DNA of 64,000 nucleotides. Origin: Pseudomonas cremoris (GTDB lineage Bacteria > Pseudomonadota > Gammaproteobacteria > Pseudomonadales > Pseudomonadaceae). Under the pieces are notes generated by a model that was not told where the DNA came from, made no database searches, and saw only the letters and a program-made list of their open reading frames with translations. The stretch lies in NCBI RefSeq assembly GCF_014230465.1, contig NZ_JAAXCY010000014.1:62001-126000 (forward strand), written 5' to 3'. Shown here in pieces: positions 35,007-44,450 of the stretch (position 1 is its first letter; each line of letters starts with the position of its first letter). Position numbers and translations under genes: made by a program.

Positions 35007-36995
35007 ATGACGTCCGCACTGTTTATTCCGGAACTGGGTCACTTGGCGATGATCCTCGCCCTGTGTTTTGCCGTTGTACAAGCCGTGGTGCCGCTGCTCG
35101 GTGCCTGGCGCGGTGACCGCCTATGGATGAGCCTGGCGCAGCCAGCCGCCTGGGGGCAGTTTGCGTTTTTGCTGTTCGCCTTCGGCTGTCTGACCTACGC
35201 CTTCATGACCGACGATTTTTCCGTCGCCTATGTGGCCAACAACTCCAACACCGCCTTGCCCTGGTACTACAAGTTCAGCGCCGTGTGGGGCGCTCACGAA
35301 GGCTCGCTGCTGCTGTGGGCGTTGATCCTCGGCGGCTGGACCTTCGCGGTGTCGGTGTTCTCGCGCCAATTGCCGCAAGTGATGCTGGCACGGGTGCTGG
35401 CGGTGATGGGCATGATCAGCATCGGTTTCCTGCTGTTCCTGATCATGACCTCCAACCCGTTCAACCGCATCCTGCCGCAGATCCCGGCGAACGGGCATGA
35501 CCTCAACCCGCTGCTGCAAGACATCGGCCTGATCGTGCACCCGCCGATGCTGTACATGGGCTACGTCGGTTTCTCCGTGGCCTTCGCCTTCGCCATCGCC
35601 GCACTGCTCGGCGGGCGTCTCGATGCCGCCTGGGCGCGCTGGTCGCGGCCGTGGACCATCGTTGCCTGGGCCTTCCTCGGTATCGGCATCACCCTCGGTT
35701 CGTGGTGGGCGTACTACGAACTCGGCTGGGGCGGCTGGTGGTTCTGGGACCCGGTGGAAAACGCCTCCTTCATGCCTTGGCTGGTGGGCACGGCGCTGAT
35801 TCACTCGCTGGCCGTCACTGAAAAACGCGGCGTGTTCAAGAGCTGGACCGTATTGCTGGCCATCGCGGCGTTTTCCCTCAGCCTGCTCGGCACCTTCCTC
35901 GTGCGTTCGGGCGTATTGACCTCAGTACATGCGTTCGCGTCCGACCCGGAGCGCGGCGTGTTCATCTTGATCTTCCTGCTGTTTGTGGTCGGCGGTTCCT
36001 TGACCCTGTTCGCCTTGCGCGCGCCGGTGGTCAAGAGCCAGGTCGGCTTCAACCTGTGGTCGCGGGAAACCCTGCTGCTGGGCAATAACCTGGTACTGGT
36101 GGTGGCCGCTTCGATGATTCTGCTCGGCACCCTTTACCCGTTGGTGCTGGACGCCCTGAGCGGCGCCAAGCTGTCGGTAGGCCCGCCGTACTTCAACGCG
36201 CTGTTCATCCCGCTGATGGGCCTTTTGATGGTGGTGATGGCAGTCGGTGTTTTGGTGCGCTGGAAAGACACCCCGGTGAAATGGCTGGTGGGCATGCTCA
36301 TGCCGGTACTGCTGGGCAGTGTGGCGCTGGCGGTGATCGCCGGTATTGCCTACGGCGATTTCAACTGGGCGGTGCTGGCCACCTTCCTGTTGGCGGCCTG
36401 GGTGCTGTTGGCCGGTGCGCGCGATATCGTCGACAAGACACGCCACAAAGGTTTGATCAAAGGCCTGCCAAGCCTGACCCGCAGCTACTGGGGCATGCAG
36501 ATCGCCCACATCGGTATCGCCGTGTGTGCGCTGGGCGTGGTGTTGTCCAGCCAAAACAGTGCCGAGCGCGACCTGCGCCTGGCACCGGGCGAGTCCATGG
36601 ACCTGGCCGGTTACCACTTCATCTTTGAAGGTGCCAAGCACTTCGAAGGGCCGAACTTTACCTCCGACAAAGGCACCGTACGCGTGGTGCGCAACGGCAA
36701 GGAAGTGGCCGTGCTGCACCCGGAAAAACGCCTGTACACCGTGCAAAGCTCGATGATGACCGAAGCCGGCATCGACGCCGGTTTCACCCGCGACCTCTAT
36801 GTGGCGCTGGGTGAACCGTTGGGCGATGGCGCCTGGGCGGTGCGCGTGCATGTGAAGCCGTTTGTGCGCTGGATCTGGTTCGGCGGCTTGCTCACCGGCT
36901 TTGGTGGGTTGCTGGCCGCGCTGGATCGGCGGTATCGGGTCAAGGTCAAGAGTCGGGTGCGTGAAGCCCTCGGTCTGCAGGGAGCGGCGGTATGA
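35007..36995 (+). CDS. ccmF: Cytochrome c-type biogenesis protein CcmF (heme lyase subunit)
   Basis: A 662-residue membrane protein with some fifteen helices that joins heme from CcmE to apocytochrome. The Trp-rich motif is GWGGWWFWDPVENAS, and conserved His (WGAHEGS, DIGLIVHPP, LIHSLAVTE) are seen. The AGGAGG upstream favours the ATG at 35007 over the GTG at 35004. Overlaps ccmG. Confidence 0.97.
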   Translation: MTSALFIPELGHLAMILALCFAVVQAVVPLLGAWRGDRLWMSLAQPAAWGQFAFLLFAFGCLTYAFMTDDFSVAYVANNSNTALPWYYKFSAVWGAHEGSLLLWALILGGWTFAVSVFSRQLPQVMLARVLAVMGMISIGFLLFLIMTSNPFNRILPQIPANGHDLNPLLQDIGLIVHPPMLYMGYVGFSVAFAFAIAALLGGRLDAAWARWSRPWTIVAWAFLGIGITLGSWWAYYELGWGGWWFWDPVENASFMPWLVGTALIHSLAVTEKRGVFKSWTVLLAIAAFSLSLLGTFLVRSGVLTSVHAFASDPERGVFILIFLLFVVGGSLTLFALRAPVVKSQVGFNLWSRETLLLGNNLVLVVAASMILLGTLYPLVLDALSGAKLSVGPPYFNALFIPLMGLLMVVMAVGVLVRWKDTPVKWLVGMLMPVLLGSVALAVIAGIAYGDFNWAVLATFLLAAWVLLAGARDIVDKTRHKGLIKGLPSLTRSYWGMQIAHIGIAVCALGVVLSSQNSAERDLRLAPGESMDLAGYHFIFEGAKHFEGPNFTSDKGTVRVVRNGKEVAVLHPEKRLYTVQSSMMTEAGIDAGFTRDLYVALGEPLGDGAWAVRVHVKPFVRWIWFGGLLTGFGGLLAALDRRYRVKVKSRVREALGLQGAAV

Positions 36996-37528
36996 AGCGT
37001 TGGTTGATGGTTGTGCCGCTGGCGTTGTTCCTGGTGGTGGCAGTGTTCCTGTATCGCGGCTTGTATCTGGACCCTGCCGAGTTGCCCTCGGCGATGATCG
37101 GCAAGCCGTTCCCCGCCTTTAGCCTGCCGACGGTGCAGGGTGACAAGACCCTGACCCAGGCCGACTTGCTAGGCAAACCGGCGTTGGTCAACGTGTGGGG
37201 CACGTGGTGCATCTCCTGCCGCGTCGAGCACCCGGTGCTCAACAAACTCGCCGAGAAGGGCGTGGTGATCTACGGCATCAACTACAAGGACGACAACGCT
37301 GCCGCCTTGAAGTGGCTGGCAGAGTTCCATAACCCCTACCAGCTGGATATCCGTGATGAAGACGGCAACCTGGGCTTGAACCTTGGTGTCTACGGCGCGC
37401 CGGAAACCTTCTTCATCGACGCCAAGGGCGTGATCCGTGACAAGTACGTCGGCGTGATCGACGAAGTGGTGTGGCGCGAGCAACTGGCGGCCAAGTATCA
37501 GGCGCTGGTCGACGAGGCCAAGCCATGA
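36992..37528 (+). CDS. ccmG: Thiol:disulfide interchange protein CcmG/DsbE
   Basis: A 178-residue periplasmic thioredoxin-like protein anchored by an N-terminal helix (about 5-24). Active site WGTWCISCRVEHP; family motif GAPETFFIDAKG. It reduces the haem-binding cysteines of apocytochromes together with CcmH. Starts overlap ccmF and ends overlap ccmH (ATGA). Confidence 0.96.
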   Translation: MKRWLMVVPLALFLVVAVFLYRGLYLDPAELPSAMIGKPFPAFSLPTVQGDKTLTQADLLGKPALVNVWGTWCISCRVEHPVLNKLAEKGVVIYGINYKDDNAAALKWLAEFHNPYQLDIRDEDGNLGLNLGVYGAPETFFIDAKGVIRDKYVGVIDEVVWREQLAAKYQALVDEAKP

Positions 37529-37998
37529 AGCGTCTGTTAGCCGCCGCGGTATTGGCCCTGGGCTTGGCCGGTGTGGCCCACGCCGCCATCGACACCTACG
37601 AATTTGCCAACGATGCCGAACGTGAACGTTTCCGCGACTTGACCAAGGAACTGCGCTGCCCCAAGTGCCAGAACCAGGACATCGCCGATTCCAACGCGCC
37701 GATTGCCGCCGACCTGCGCAAGGAAATCTTCCGCATGCTGGGGGAGGGCAAGGACAACCAGCAGATCATCGACTTCATGGTCGACCGCTACGGTGATTTC
37801 GTGCGCTACAAACCCGCGCTTACCGGCAAGACCGCGCTGCTCTGGTTCGGCCCCGCCGGGCTGCTGCTGGCGGGCGTGGTGGTGATGGCCGTGATCGTGC
37901 GCCGTCGCCGCGCCACACCGACCGATGGTTCCGACGCGCTATCCCCTGAAGAGCGCAAACGCCTCGACCAATTGCTGGACACCAAGACTGATGATTGA
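37525..37998 (+). CDS. ccmH: Cytochrome c-type biogenesis protein CcmH
   Basis: A 157-residue protein: signal peptide (1-20), periplasmic domain with [16 protein letters not shown] (LRCxxC redox motif), and a C-terminal membrane helix (about 105-127). It is the short pseudomonad form; the TPR part is encoded by the separate ccmI. Confidence 0.96.
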   Translation: MKRLLAAAVLALGLAGVAHAAIDTYEFANDAERERFRDLTKELRCPKCQNQDIADSNAPIAADLRKEIFRMLGEGKDNQQIIDFMVDRYGDFVRYKPALTGKTALLWFGPAGLLLAGVVVMAVIVRRRRATPTDGSDALSPEERKRLDQLLDTKTDD

Positions 37999-39181
37999 TT
38001 TTTGGCTGGCAGCCGGGTTGCTGCTACTGATTGCCCTGAGTTTCCTGTTGATCCCTGTACTGCGCGTGCGTCGTGCCCAGCGTGAAGAGGACCGCACAGC
38101 ACTGAACGTGGCGCTCTACCAAGAACGTGTCGCCGAGCTGCAAGTGCAGCAAGACGAAGGCGTGCTCAATGCCACCCAGCTCGACACCGGTCGCGCCGAA
38201 GCCGCCCGCGAATTGCTGGCCGACACCGAAGGCGTGGAAAAACCCCGCGAATCGCGTTTGGGCAAGCCGCTGCCGTTGTTCGCCGCGATCCTCGTGCCCG
38301 TGCTGGGCGTTGCCCTGTACCTGCATTTCGGGGCCAGTGACAAGGTCGAACTGACTCGCGAATTTTCCCAGCCGCCGGTGTCCATGGAAGACATGACCCA
38401 CCGCCTGGAACGCGCCGCCGCCGCGCAGCCGGACTCCGCCGAAGGCCTGTACTTCCTCGGTCGCGCCTACATGGCCCAGGACCGTTCTGCCGATGCAGCC
38501 AAGGTGTTTGAACGCACCGTGGCCTTGGCGGGCCGTCAGCCGGAGCTGCTCGGCCAATGGGCTCAGGCGCAGTACTTTGCCGACAACAAACAGTGGTCGC
38601 CCAAGGTCCAGGCCCTGACGGACGAAGCGCTGAAGCTCGACCCGAAGGAAGTCACCAGCTTGGGCCTGTTGGGTATCGCTGCGTTCGAAGGCCAGCGCTA
38701 CCAGGAGGCCATCGACTACTGGAATCGCCTGTTGGCCCAGCTACCACCGGAAGACGGCTCCCGCGCCGCGCTGCAAGGCGGTATCGACCGCGCTGCCGAA
38801 AAGCTCAAGGAGAGCGGTGGCACGGTCGCCCAGGCACCCAAGGCTGTTCTGAAAGTCCGCGTGGATTTGTCGGCCGCCGTGAAGGCCAAATCCTTGCCGG
38901 GTGACAGCGTATTCATCTTTGCCCGCGCCGTCGCAGGCCCGCCGGCCCCTCTGGCGGCCAAGCGCGTGACCGTTGCCGATTTGCCGATAACCGTCGAACT
39001 GGGCGATGCCGACGCGATGATGCCGCAGTTGAAACTGTCGAACTTCCCCGAAGTCCAACTGGTTGCGCGCATATCCCGGGCCGGCCTTCCGACCGCTGGC
39101 GAGTGGATCGGCCGCAGCCAACCCTTGGCCAGCACCACCCCTGCATTGCAGCAGCTGACCATCGACAGTCCGGACCAGTAA
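37991..39181 (+). CDS. ccmI: Cytochrome c-type biogenesis protein CcmI (TPR apocytochrome chaperone)
   Basis: A 396-residue protein with two N-terminal membrane helices (about 2-20 and 93-112) flanking a coiled region, then TPR repeats ([55 protein letters not shown]) and a C-terminal beta-domain. It holds apocytochrome c for the heme lyase. Overlaps ccmH by eight bases. Confidence 0.95.
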   Translation: MIDFWLAAGLLLLIALSFLLIPVLRVRRAQREEDRTALNVALYQERVAELQVQQDEGVLNATQLDTGRAEAARELLADTEGVEKPRESRLGKPLPLFAAILVPVLGVALYLHFGASDKVELTREFSQPPVSMEDMTHRLERAAAAQPDSAEGLYFLGRAYMAQDRSADAAKVFERTVALAGRQPELLGQWAQAQYFADNKQWSPKVQALTDEALKLDPKEVTSLGLLGIAAFEGQRYQEAIDYWNRLLAQLPPEDGSRAALQGGIDRAAEKLKESGGTVAQAPKAVLKVRVDLSAAVKAKSLPGDSVFIFARAVAGPPAPLAAKRVTVADLPITVELGDADAMMPQLKLSNFPEVQLVARISRAGLPTAGEWIGRSQPLASTTPALQQLTIDSPDQ

Positions 39182-39197
39182 TTTCGAGGAAACGCCC

Positions 39198-39593
39198 ATG
39201 ACCGCATTCGCACGCATCACCCTGCTCAGCCTGGTAGTGGGCTTGAGCGCTTGTGCGGTCCATCGGCCCCCCCCTTCGCCAACCGGCCCGACCATTCCGC
39301 CGTCGGGGCCGTCGACCCAGCCCACCACCAAACCTTCCGGCCCGGTGACCCCGCCGCCTAAACCAGTCCCGACCTCGTCGCCGACCTTCGCCCCGCCACC
39401 GGGCGCGGCGAGCCACTGGGACGGCACCATGAAGGTCTACGTGCTGGACGACCAGCCCGACACCTTCTACCGCCAGCGCACCTACTACCGCTGGAGCAAT
39501 GGCTGGAGCCGCTCCATCAGCCCGAACGGCCCGTGGGAAGAAACCAACGTGCAGGGCGTGCCGCCGGGGTTGAGCAAAAAGTACGCGCAATGA
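39198..39593 (+). CDS. Proline-rich putative lipoprotein downstream of ccmI
   Basis: A 131-residue protein with a signal peptide and lipobox LSAC (Cys19), then a long Pro/Thr/Ser-rich stretch (about 22-72) and a compact C-terminal domain (MKVYVLDDQPDTFYRQRTYYRWSNGWSRS) that looks like a small surface beta-domain. GAGGAAA before the ATG. It is 16 bases after ccmI and ends in the operon terminator, so it is probably the last gene of the ccm mRNA. Role unknown. Confidence 0.8.
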   Translation: MTAFARITLLSLVVGLSACAVHRPPPSPTGPTIPPSGPSTQPTTKPSGPVTPPPKPVPTSSPTFAPPPGAASHWDGTMKVYVLDDQPDTFYRQRTYYRWSNGWSRSISPNGPWEETNVQGVPPGLSKKYAQ

Positions 39594-39624
39594 AAAAAGG
39601 CGACCTAAGGGTCGCCTTTTTTTT
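39593..39624 (+). terminator. Intrinsic terminator of the ccm operon
   Basis: Stem AAAGGCGACC / GGTCGCCTTT with loop TAAG, then T8 on the plus strand. The A-run on the left arm also allows minus-strand use; the unknown gene on the minus strand stops within the T-tract. Confidence 0.9.
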
Positions 39625-40607
39625 CAAATGTTCATCAGCTTGGCCGCAATCGCATTCCAACCCGCTGGCTCGTCGATCATCGCCAGGTAGTCATGCCCCG
39701 CCACAAACTGCCCTTGGAGCGTGTGCTTGGCCATGATTTCCTTGATGATTCGCGTGGCCGGCCCCAATCCTTTGTGGCCTGTTTGAGCGTCGAGCCCGCG
39801 TCTGCGCGTTTGTTGGGTAATAGCCGCGCCGAGCAAAGTCGTGCGTTGTTCCAGCGCCTTGATATCCGCGCCTTGGTGGAGCAGCGGATTATTAATGGTT
39901 GGCATCGTTGCGCTGTCGCCATTCACTTCAAGAAACGCCGCCCATTGCAACTCCATCGCGGCGATCTTGCACAGCACGCCGTATTTATTGCTGATACCCA
40001 GTCGGGCAAGTTCAAGTTGGACGCTGACCATGATGATCGGTAGGGTCCCAATGAGGCCGACACCCGTAAACGACAGAATCGTCGACGTAGTCGCCAGTGC
40101 CGCTTCGGTGCCTCGAAACGCCAGTTTGCGCAGCTTCACTTCGATGGCCAGTTGCAGCCACTTGACCGCCATTGCCATTTGCTCGTCACCGGTTGCAAAG
40201 GGTGTGTAGGCGCCAAGCAGTTTGGAAAGCTTACGCAGATGCACACCCGTCGACGCAGTTGCCGACGTGTGCAGCACGGTACCCAGGGGCGTTGGGATCG
40301 GCGCGATAGCCGGCCTTACTGCCGCAAGCCCAACCCGGGCTCCAGCGACCCCCAGCCCCTTCAGCTTGCGGTTGGCAAGCATCCTGTCGGTTTTCGGCGA
40401 AGGGCCGCATTTGCCGGTCTGGACAAAGTATGGGTTCATCTTTAACCCGCTTTTATCGCAGACTTTCATATAGCTGCGGGCAAGACCTATGGCCGACATG
40501 CTGGCGTGAAATCCAGCCAGCCCGGCCAAGGTGGCGAAGAGCATATCCTCCTTGGTTGCCTCGGTTTGGGCGGTATCCCTTATCTGTTCTTGTATTGGAT
40601 TCGGCAT
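39624..40607 (-). CDS. Hypothetical protein with a central hydrophobic helix, not recognised
   Basis: A 327-residue protein that I do not recognise. An alanine-rich N-terminal part, a central Gly/Thr-rich hydrophobic segment (about 171-195, LATTSTILSFTGVGLIGTLP) with GxxxG-like spacing, and a helical C-terminal part. There is no signal peptide, no P-loop and no obvious catalytic motif. The ATG at 40607 (MPNPIQEQ) has AGG upstream; an earlier in-frame start at 40661 adds 18 residues. It sits alone between the ccm and phn operons. The layout (soluble, one or two insertion helices) would fit a membrane-acting effector, or an EcsC-like protein, but neither is shown. Confidence 0.6.
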   Translation of the reverse strand: MPNPIQEQIRDTAQTEATKEDMLFATLAGLAGFHASMSAIGLARSYMKVCDKSGLKMNPYFVQTGKCGPSPKTDRMLANRKLKGLGVAGARVGLAAVRPAIAPIPTPLGTVLHTSATASTGVHLRKLSKLLGAYTPFATGDEQMAMAVKWLQLAIEVKLRKLAFRGTEAALATTSTILSFTGVGLIGTLPIIMVSVQLELARLGISNKYGVLCKIAAMELQWAAFLEVNGDSATMPTINNPLLHQGADIKALEQRTTLLGAAITQQTRRRGLDAQTGHKGLGPATRIIKEIMAKHTLQGQFVAGHDYLAMIDEPAGWNAIAAKLMNI

Positions 40608-40819
40608 GTGCTTGCCTGCATGGGTGAGGGGGTGAACGGACACGAAGGTTGAGTTGCACACAGGCGGGGCGACCGGGGGATGGAAACCCGGTAGGGGTAT
40701 GCCTGCCTGCGGGCAACTCGTTCGGGATAATGCTTAACGGACCAAGGAGGGTCAGTAGGAAAAAGTTCTGACGTGTTCCGCAAAATCGCAAGTGCAGCTT
40801 GCCCAATCAATGCGATGCG

Positions 40820-40848
40820 CTTTGTCCAACCTTTCATAAAACCTTCAT
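40820..40848 (+). promoter_or_regulatory. Pho box with three direct repeats upstream of phnC
   Basis: CTTTGTC, CTTTCAT and CCTTCAT begin at 40820, 40831 and 40842, an exact 11-base period with AT-rich spacers (CAAC, AAAA). This matches PhoB boxes (CTGTCAT-N4 repeats). A -10-like TGTAGT follows at 40862-40867. The remaining 40608-40819 sequence holds the promoter area of the minus-strand hypothetical gene and nothing else recognised. Confidence 0.78.
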
Positions 40849-40962
40849 CCAACCGCCCTCCTGTAGTCATGTGCAAGTCATAGGGCTGACACAGCCCGCG
40901 CCTACTGTCGTTTGAACTCAACCGCAGCCGTCCCCGGCTGTTCAAACAAGACAGAGAAGCCC

Positions 40963-41796
40963 ATGACTCACGCTATCCATGTCGATCACTTGAACAAGAC
41001 CTTTGCGAAGAAATCCGCGTTGGTCGACCTCGAACTCACCATTGCCGCCGGCGAGATGGTCGCGCTGATCGGCGCTTCCGGTTCCGGCAAGTCCACGCTG
41101 CTGCGCCACTTGGCGGGCTTGGCGTGTTGCGACAAGGGCAACGGTGGCAGCGTCAAGGTGCTGGGCCGGGAGGTGCAGGCCAGTGGCCGCTTAAATGGCA
41201 AGGTACGGCGGCTGCGCGCAGACATTGGCTACATCTTCCAGCAATTCAACCTGGTCAACCGCCTGAGCGTGCTCGACAACGTGCTGCTCGGTTGCCTGGG
41301 CCGCATGCCGCGCTGGCGCGGCAACCTGGGCTTGTTCAATGCCGAAGAGAAGGCGTTCGCGTTGGAGTCGCTGGCCCGCGTGGGCCTGGCCGACCTGGCC
41401 GCGCAACGTGCATCCACCTTGTCCGGCGGCCAGCAACAGCGCGTTGCGATAGCCCGGGCGTTGACCCAGCGTGCTGAAGTGATCCTCGCCGACGAACCCA
41501 TCGCCTCCCTGGACCCGGAGTCGGCGCGCAAGGTCATGGAGATCCTCGCCGACATCAATCGCCGCGACGGCAAGACCGTGGTGGTGACCCTGCATCAAGT
41601 CGATTACGCCATGCGCTATTGCCCCCGAGCCGTGGCGCTCAAGGGCGGTCGCATTCATTTCGACGGGCAGGGCAGCGCCATGAGCAGTCACTTCCTCAAT
41701 GATTTGTACGGTGCCGATGTGGACACCAGCCTGATGTTTTCCGACCAGACCCGTCGTACCGAAGTCACCCCTCGGCTGGCCCTGGCGCGCGCTTGA
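40963..41796 (+). CDS. phnC: Phosphonate ABC transporter ATP-binding protein PhnC
   Basis: A 277-residue ABC ATPase: Walker [11 protein letters not shown]-loop FQQFNLV, signature LSGGQQQRV, Walker [13 protein letters not shown]. It energises phosphonate uptake with PhnD and PhnE. The ATG at 40963 follows AGAGAAG; the in-frame ATG at 40912 is not preferred. First gene of the C-P lyase operon behind the Pho box. Confidence 0.95.
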   Translation: MTHAIHVDHLNKTFAKKSALVDLELTIAAGEMVALIGASGSGKSTLLRHLAGLACCDKGNGGSVKVLGREVQASGRLNGKVRRLRADIGYIFQQFNLVNRLSVLDNVLLGCLGRMPRWRGNLGLFNAEEKAFALESLARVGLADLAAQRASTLSGGQQQRVAIARALTQRAEVILADEPIASLDPESARKVMEILADINRRDGKTVVVTLHQVDYAMRYCPRAVALKGGRIHFDGQGSAMSSHFLNDLYGADVDTSLMFSDQTRRTEVTPRLALARA

Positions 41797-41828
41797 AACC
41801 CTACCCACGACCCACAGGAATCCATTCC

Positions 41829-42830
41829 ATGTTGAACCGTATCGGTCACGTTTTTCTGTCTGCGGTGTTGCTGGCCAGTGTCGCGATGGGCAATGCCCAG
41901 GCGGCTGACAAGGCGATCAACTTCGGCATCATGTCCACCGAGTCTTCGCAGAACCTCAAGAGCATCTGGCAGCCGTTTCTGGATGACATGCACAAGAAGA
42001 CCGGCCTGACCATCAACGCTACGTTTGCCTCCGACTACGCCGGCCTGATCCAGGGCATGCGCTTTAACAAGGTCGATGTGGCCTGGCTCGGCAACAAGGC
42101 GGCGATGGAAGCAGTGGACCGCTCCAACGGCGAGATCTTTGCCCAGACCGCTGCCGCCAACGGCGCCGCCGGTTACTGGAGCGTGTTGATCGTGCGTAAG
42201 GACAGCCCGATCAACAACGTCGACGACATGCTTAAGAACGCCAAGAACCTGACTTTTGGCAACGGTGACCCGAACTCCACCTCGGGCTACCTGGTGCCCG
42301 GTTACTACGTGTTCGCCAAGAACAATGTCGATGCCGCCACCGCGTTCAAACGCACCCTCAACTCCAGCCATGAAGTGAACGCCTTGAGCGTGGCCAAGGG
42401 GCAGTTGGATGTCGCCACATTCAACACCGAAAGCTGGGACCGCCTGGAAGTCACCCAGCCAGACAAGGCCGCCATGCTCAAGGTGATCTGGAAGTCGCCG
42501 CTGATCCCCGCCGACCCGATGGTGTGGAGCAAGGCGCTGAGTGACAGCGAGAAAACCAAGATCCGCGATTTCTTCGCCCACTACGGCGACACCGATGAAG
42601 AGAAGGCGGTGTTGAAGAACATGCAACTGGGCAAATTCCTCGCCTCCAACGACGACCAGTTGTTGCCGATCCGCCAGTTGGAGCTGTTCAAGCAGCGCAC
42701 CACCATCAGTGCCGACGACAAGCTGGAAGCGGCGGACAAGGCCAAGAAGCTCGCCGATATCGATGCCGACCTGGCGAAGCTGCAGCAACGCATCTCTGAG
42801 CTCGACAAGAAAACGGCAGCAAACGGCTAA
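41829..42830 (+). CDS. phnD: Phosphonate ABC transporter substrate-binding protein PhnD
   Basis: A 333-residue periplasmic binding protein with a signal peptide ending at AQA (about residue 23). Family features: INFGIMSTESSQNLKSIWQPF and FGNGDPNSTSGYLVPG, the phosphonate site region. A Lys/Glu-rich helix closes the chain. A REP-like element separates it from phnE. Confidence 0.95.
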   Translation: MLNRIGHVFLSAVLLASVAMGNAQAADKAINFGIMSTESSQNLKSIWQPFLDDMHKKTGLTINATFASDYAGLIQGMRFNKVDVAWLGNKAAMEAVDRSNGEIFAQTAAANGAAGYWSVLIVRKDSPINNVDDMLKNAKNLTFGNGDPNSTSGYLVPGYYVFAKNNVDAATAFKRTLNSSHEVNALSVAKGQLDVATFNTESWDRLEVTQPDKAAMLKVIWKSPLIPADPMVWSKALSDSEKTKIRDFFAHYGDTDEEKAVLKNMQLGKFLASNDDQLLPIRQLELFKQRTTISADDKLEAADKAKKLADIDADLAKLQQRISELDKKTAANG

Positions 42831-42834
42831 CCCC

Positions 42835-42896
42835 TGTGGGAACCGGGCTTTGTGTGGGAGCGAGCAAGCCCGCTCCCACAAAAGCCAGCTCCCACA
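42835..42896. repeat. Degenerate GTGGGAGC REP element inside the phn operon
   Basis: An inner hairpin TGTGGGAGCG / CGCTCCCACA (42853-42880) is nested between outer imperfect arms (TGTGGGAACCGGGCTTT and AAAGCCAGCTCCCACA). It lies in the 84-base phnD-phnE gap and could stabilise upstream phnD mRNA, a role known for REPs after binding-protein genes. Confidence 0.85.
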
Positions 42897-42914
42897 TTCA
42901 GATCGAGGACCACC

Positions 42915-43697
42915 ATGACAACTCTGCACGCTGAAGCCGTGGGCAAACGCACCTGGCCGCAATACCTCGGCTGGGGCCTGTTCCTGGTCCTGCTGGCCTG
43001 GGCCTGGCACGGCGCGGAAATGAACCCGCTGGCGCTGTACCGCGACTCGGGAAACATGGCGACCTTCGCCGCCGACTTCTTCCCGCCGGACTTCCACGAA
43101 TGGCGCTCCTACCTCAAGGAGATGATCGTCACCGTGCAGATCGCCTTGTGGGGCACGGTATTGGCGATTGTCTGCTCGGTGCCGCTGGGCATCTTGTGCG
43201 CCGACAACATCACCCCGTGGTGGGTGCACCAGCCCTTGCGCCGCGTGATGGACGCGTTCCGCTCGATCAATGAAATGGTGTTCGCCATGTTGTTTGTGGT
43301 CGCTGTCGGCCTCGGTCCCTTCGCCGGTGTCCTGGCGTTGTGGATCAGCACCACGGGCGTGCTCGCCAAGCTGTTTGCCGAAGCCGTCGAAGCCATCGAC
43401 CCTGGCCCCGTCGAAGGCGTGCGCGCCACCGGTGCCAGCGCCTTGCAAGAAGTGATCTACGGCGTGATCCCTCAAGTCATGCCGCTGTGGGTGAGCTACG
43501 CGCTGTACCGCTTCGAAGCCAATGTGCGCTCGGCCACGGTGGTGGGCATGGTCGGTGCCGGCGGGATCGGCGTGATCCTGTGGGAAAACATCCGCGCGTT
43601 CCAATTCGTCCAGACCTGCGCGGTGCTGCTGGTGATCATCGTGGTGGTGAGTTGTATCGACGTGCTGTCCCAACGCCTGCGCAAGCAGTTCATCTGA
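42915..43697 (+). CDS. phnE: Phosphonate ABC transporter permease PhnE
   Basis: A 260-residue inner-membrane permease with about six helices and the binding-protein-dependent transport motif [23 protein letters not shown]. The ATG at 42915 lies after a Gly/Ala-rich leader. Only one permease gene is present, enough for a homodimer. Confidence 0.94.
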   Translation: MTTLHAEAVGKRTWPQYLGWGLFLVLLAWAWHGAEMNPLALYRDSGNMATFAADFFPPDFHEWRSYLKEMIVTVQIALWGTVLAIVCSVPLGILCADNITPWWVHQPLRRVMDAFRSINEMVFAMLFVVAVGLGPFAGVLALWISTTGVLAKLFAEAVEAIDPGPVEGVRATGASALQEVIYGVIPQVMPLWVSYALYRFEANVRSATVVGMVGAGGIGVILWENIRAFQFVQTCAVLLVIIVVVSCIDVLSQRLRKQFI

Positions 43698-43733
43698 CGA
43701 CGGAGGGGTGCCCGCGAGGCGCTTTTTTTAAGT

Positions 43734-44438
43734 ATGCAGTTGTCTAGACAAGAAGAGCCGGTGTACCGCGAGCTCGCGGATATCCTGCGCCGTGAACTGG
43801 CCAGCTACAGCGCCGGCGAGTTCCTGCCCGGCGAGGTGCACATGGCCGAACGCTTTGGCGTCAACCGTCATACCTTGCGCCGCGCCATCGATGAGTTGGT
43901 ATTCGAAGGCAGCCTGTTGCGCCGCCAGGGCAAGGGCACCCAAGTGCTTGACCGCCCGCTGATTTACCCAATGGGCGCCGAGACGTCCTACAGCCAGTCA
44001 TTGTCGGCCCAGGGCGTCGGCGTCGAGGCGGTGTTACTCAAGCGTCGTTACTGCTACGCCAGCCGCGACGAGGCGCTGCAACTGGGCATCGCGGAGATGG
44101 CGCCGATGATCGAGCTGCAAACCCTGCGCAAGCTCGATCACCAGCCCGTCAGCCTGATCCGCCATCGCTACTGCGCCAGCCGTGCGCCGTTGCTGGCCGA
44201 CTACACCGGTGGTTCCTTGCGCCAGTACCTGCGTGAACGTGACCTGCCGCTGACCCGCACCCACAGCCTGATCGGTGCGCGCCTGCCCAACCGTGATGAA
44301 GCCGCGCTGCTGATGATGCCTCGGCACTTGCCGGCCCTCACCGTATTCACTCTTTCCCGCGATCGCGATGGCCACCCAGTGGAGCTGGCGCAGTCCACCA
44401 GCCGTTCGGATCGCTTCCAGTACCAAGTGGTGACTTGA
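43734..44438 (+). CDS. phnF: GntR-family regulator of phosphonate metabolism PhnF
   Basis: A 234-residue HutC-subfamily regulator: N-terminal winged helix (MAERFGVNRHTLRRAIDELVFEG) and C-terminal UTRA-type ligand domain. It lies inside the operon, after phnE. PhnF controls C-P lyase genes in E. coli relatives; whether it represses here is not shown. Confidence 0.93.
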   Translation: MQLSRQEEPVYRELADILRRELASYSAGEFLPGEVHMAERFGVNRHTLRRAIDELVFEGSLLRRQGKGTQVLDRPLIYPMGAETSYSQSLSAQGVGVEAVLLKRRYCYASRDEALQLGIAEMAPMIELQTLRKLDHQPVSLIRHRYCASRAPLLADYTGGSLRQYLRERDLPLTRTHSLIGARLPNRDEAALLMMPRHLPALTVFTLSRDRDGHPVELAQSTSRSDRFQYQVVT

Positions 44439-44450
44439 ATGGAGACCCCG

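Noticed and set aside
41688..43673. 661-residue minus-strand open frame opposite phnD and phnE
   Set aside because: It crosses two real genes and a repeat element; composition is that of an antisense shadow.
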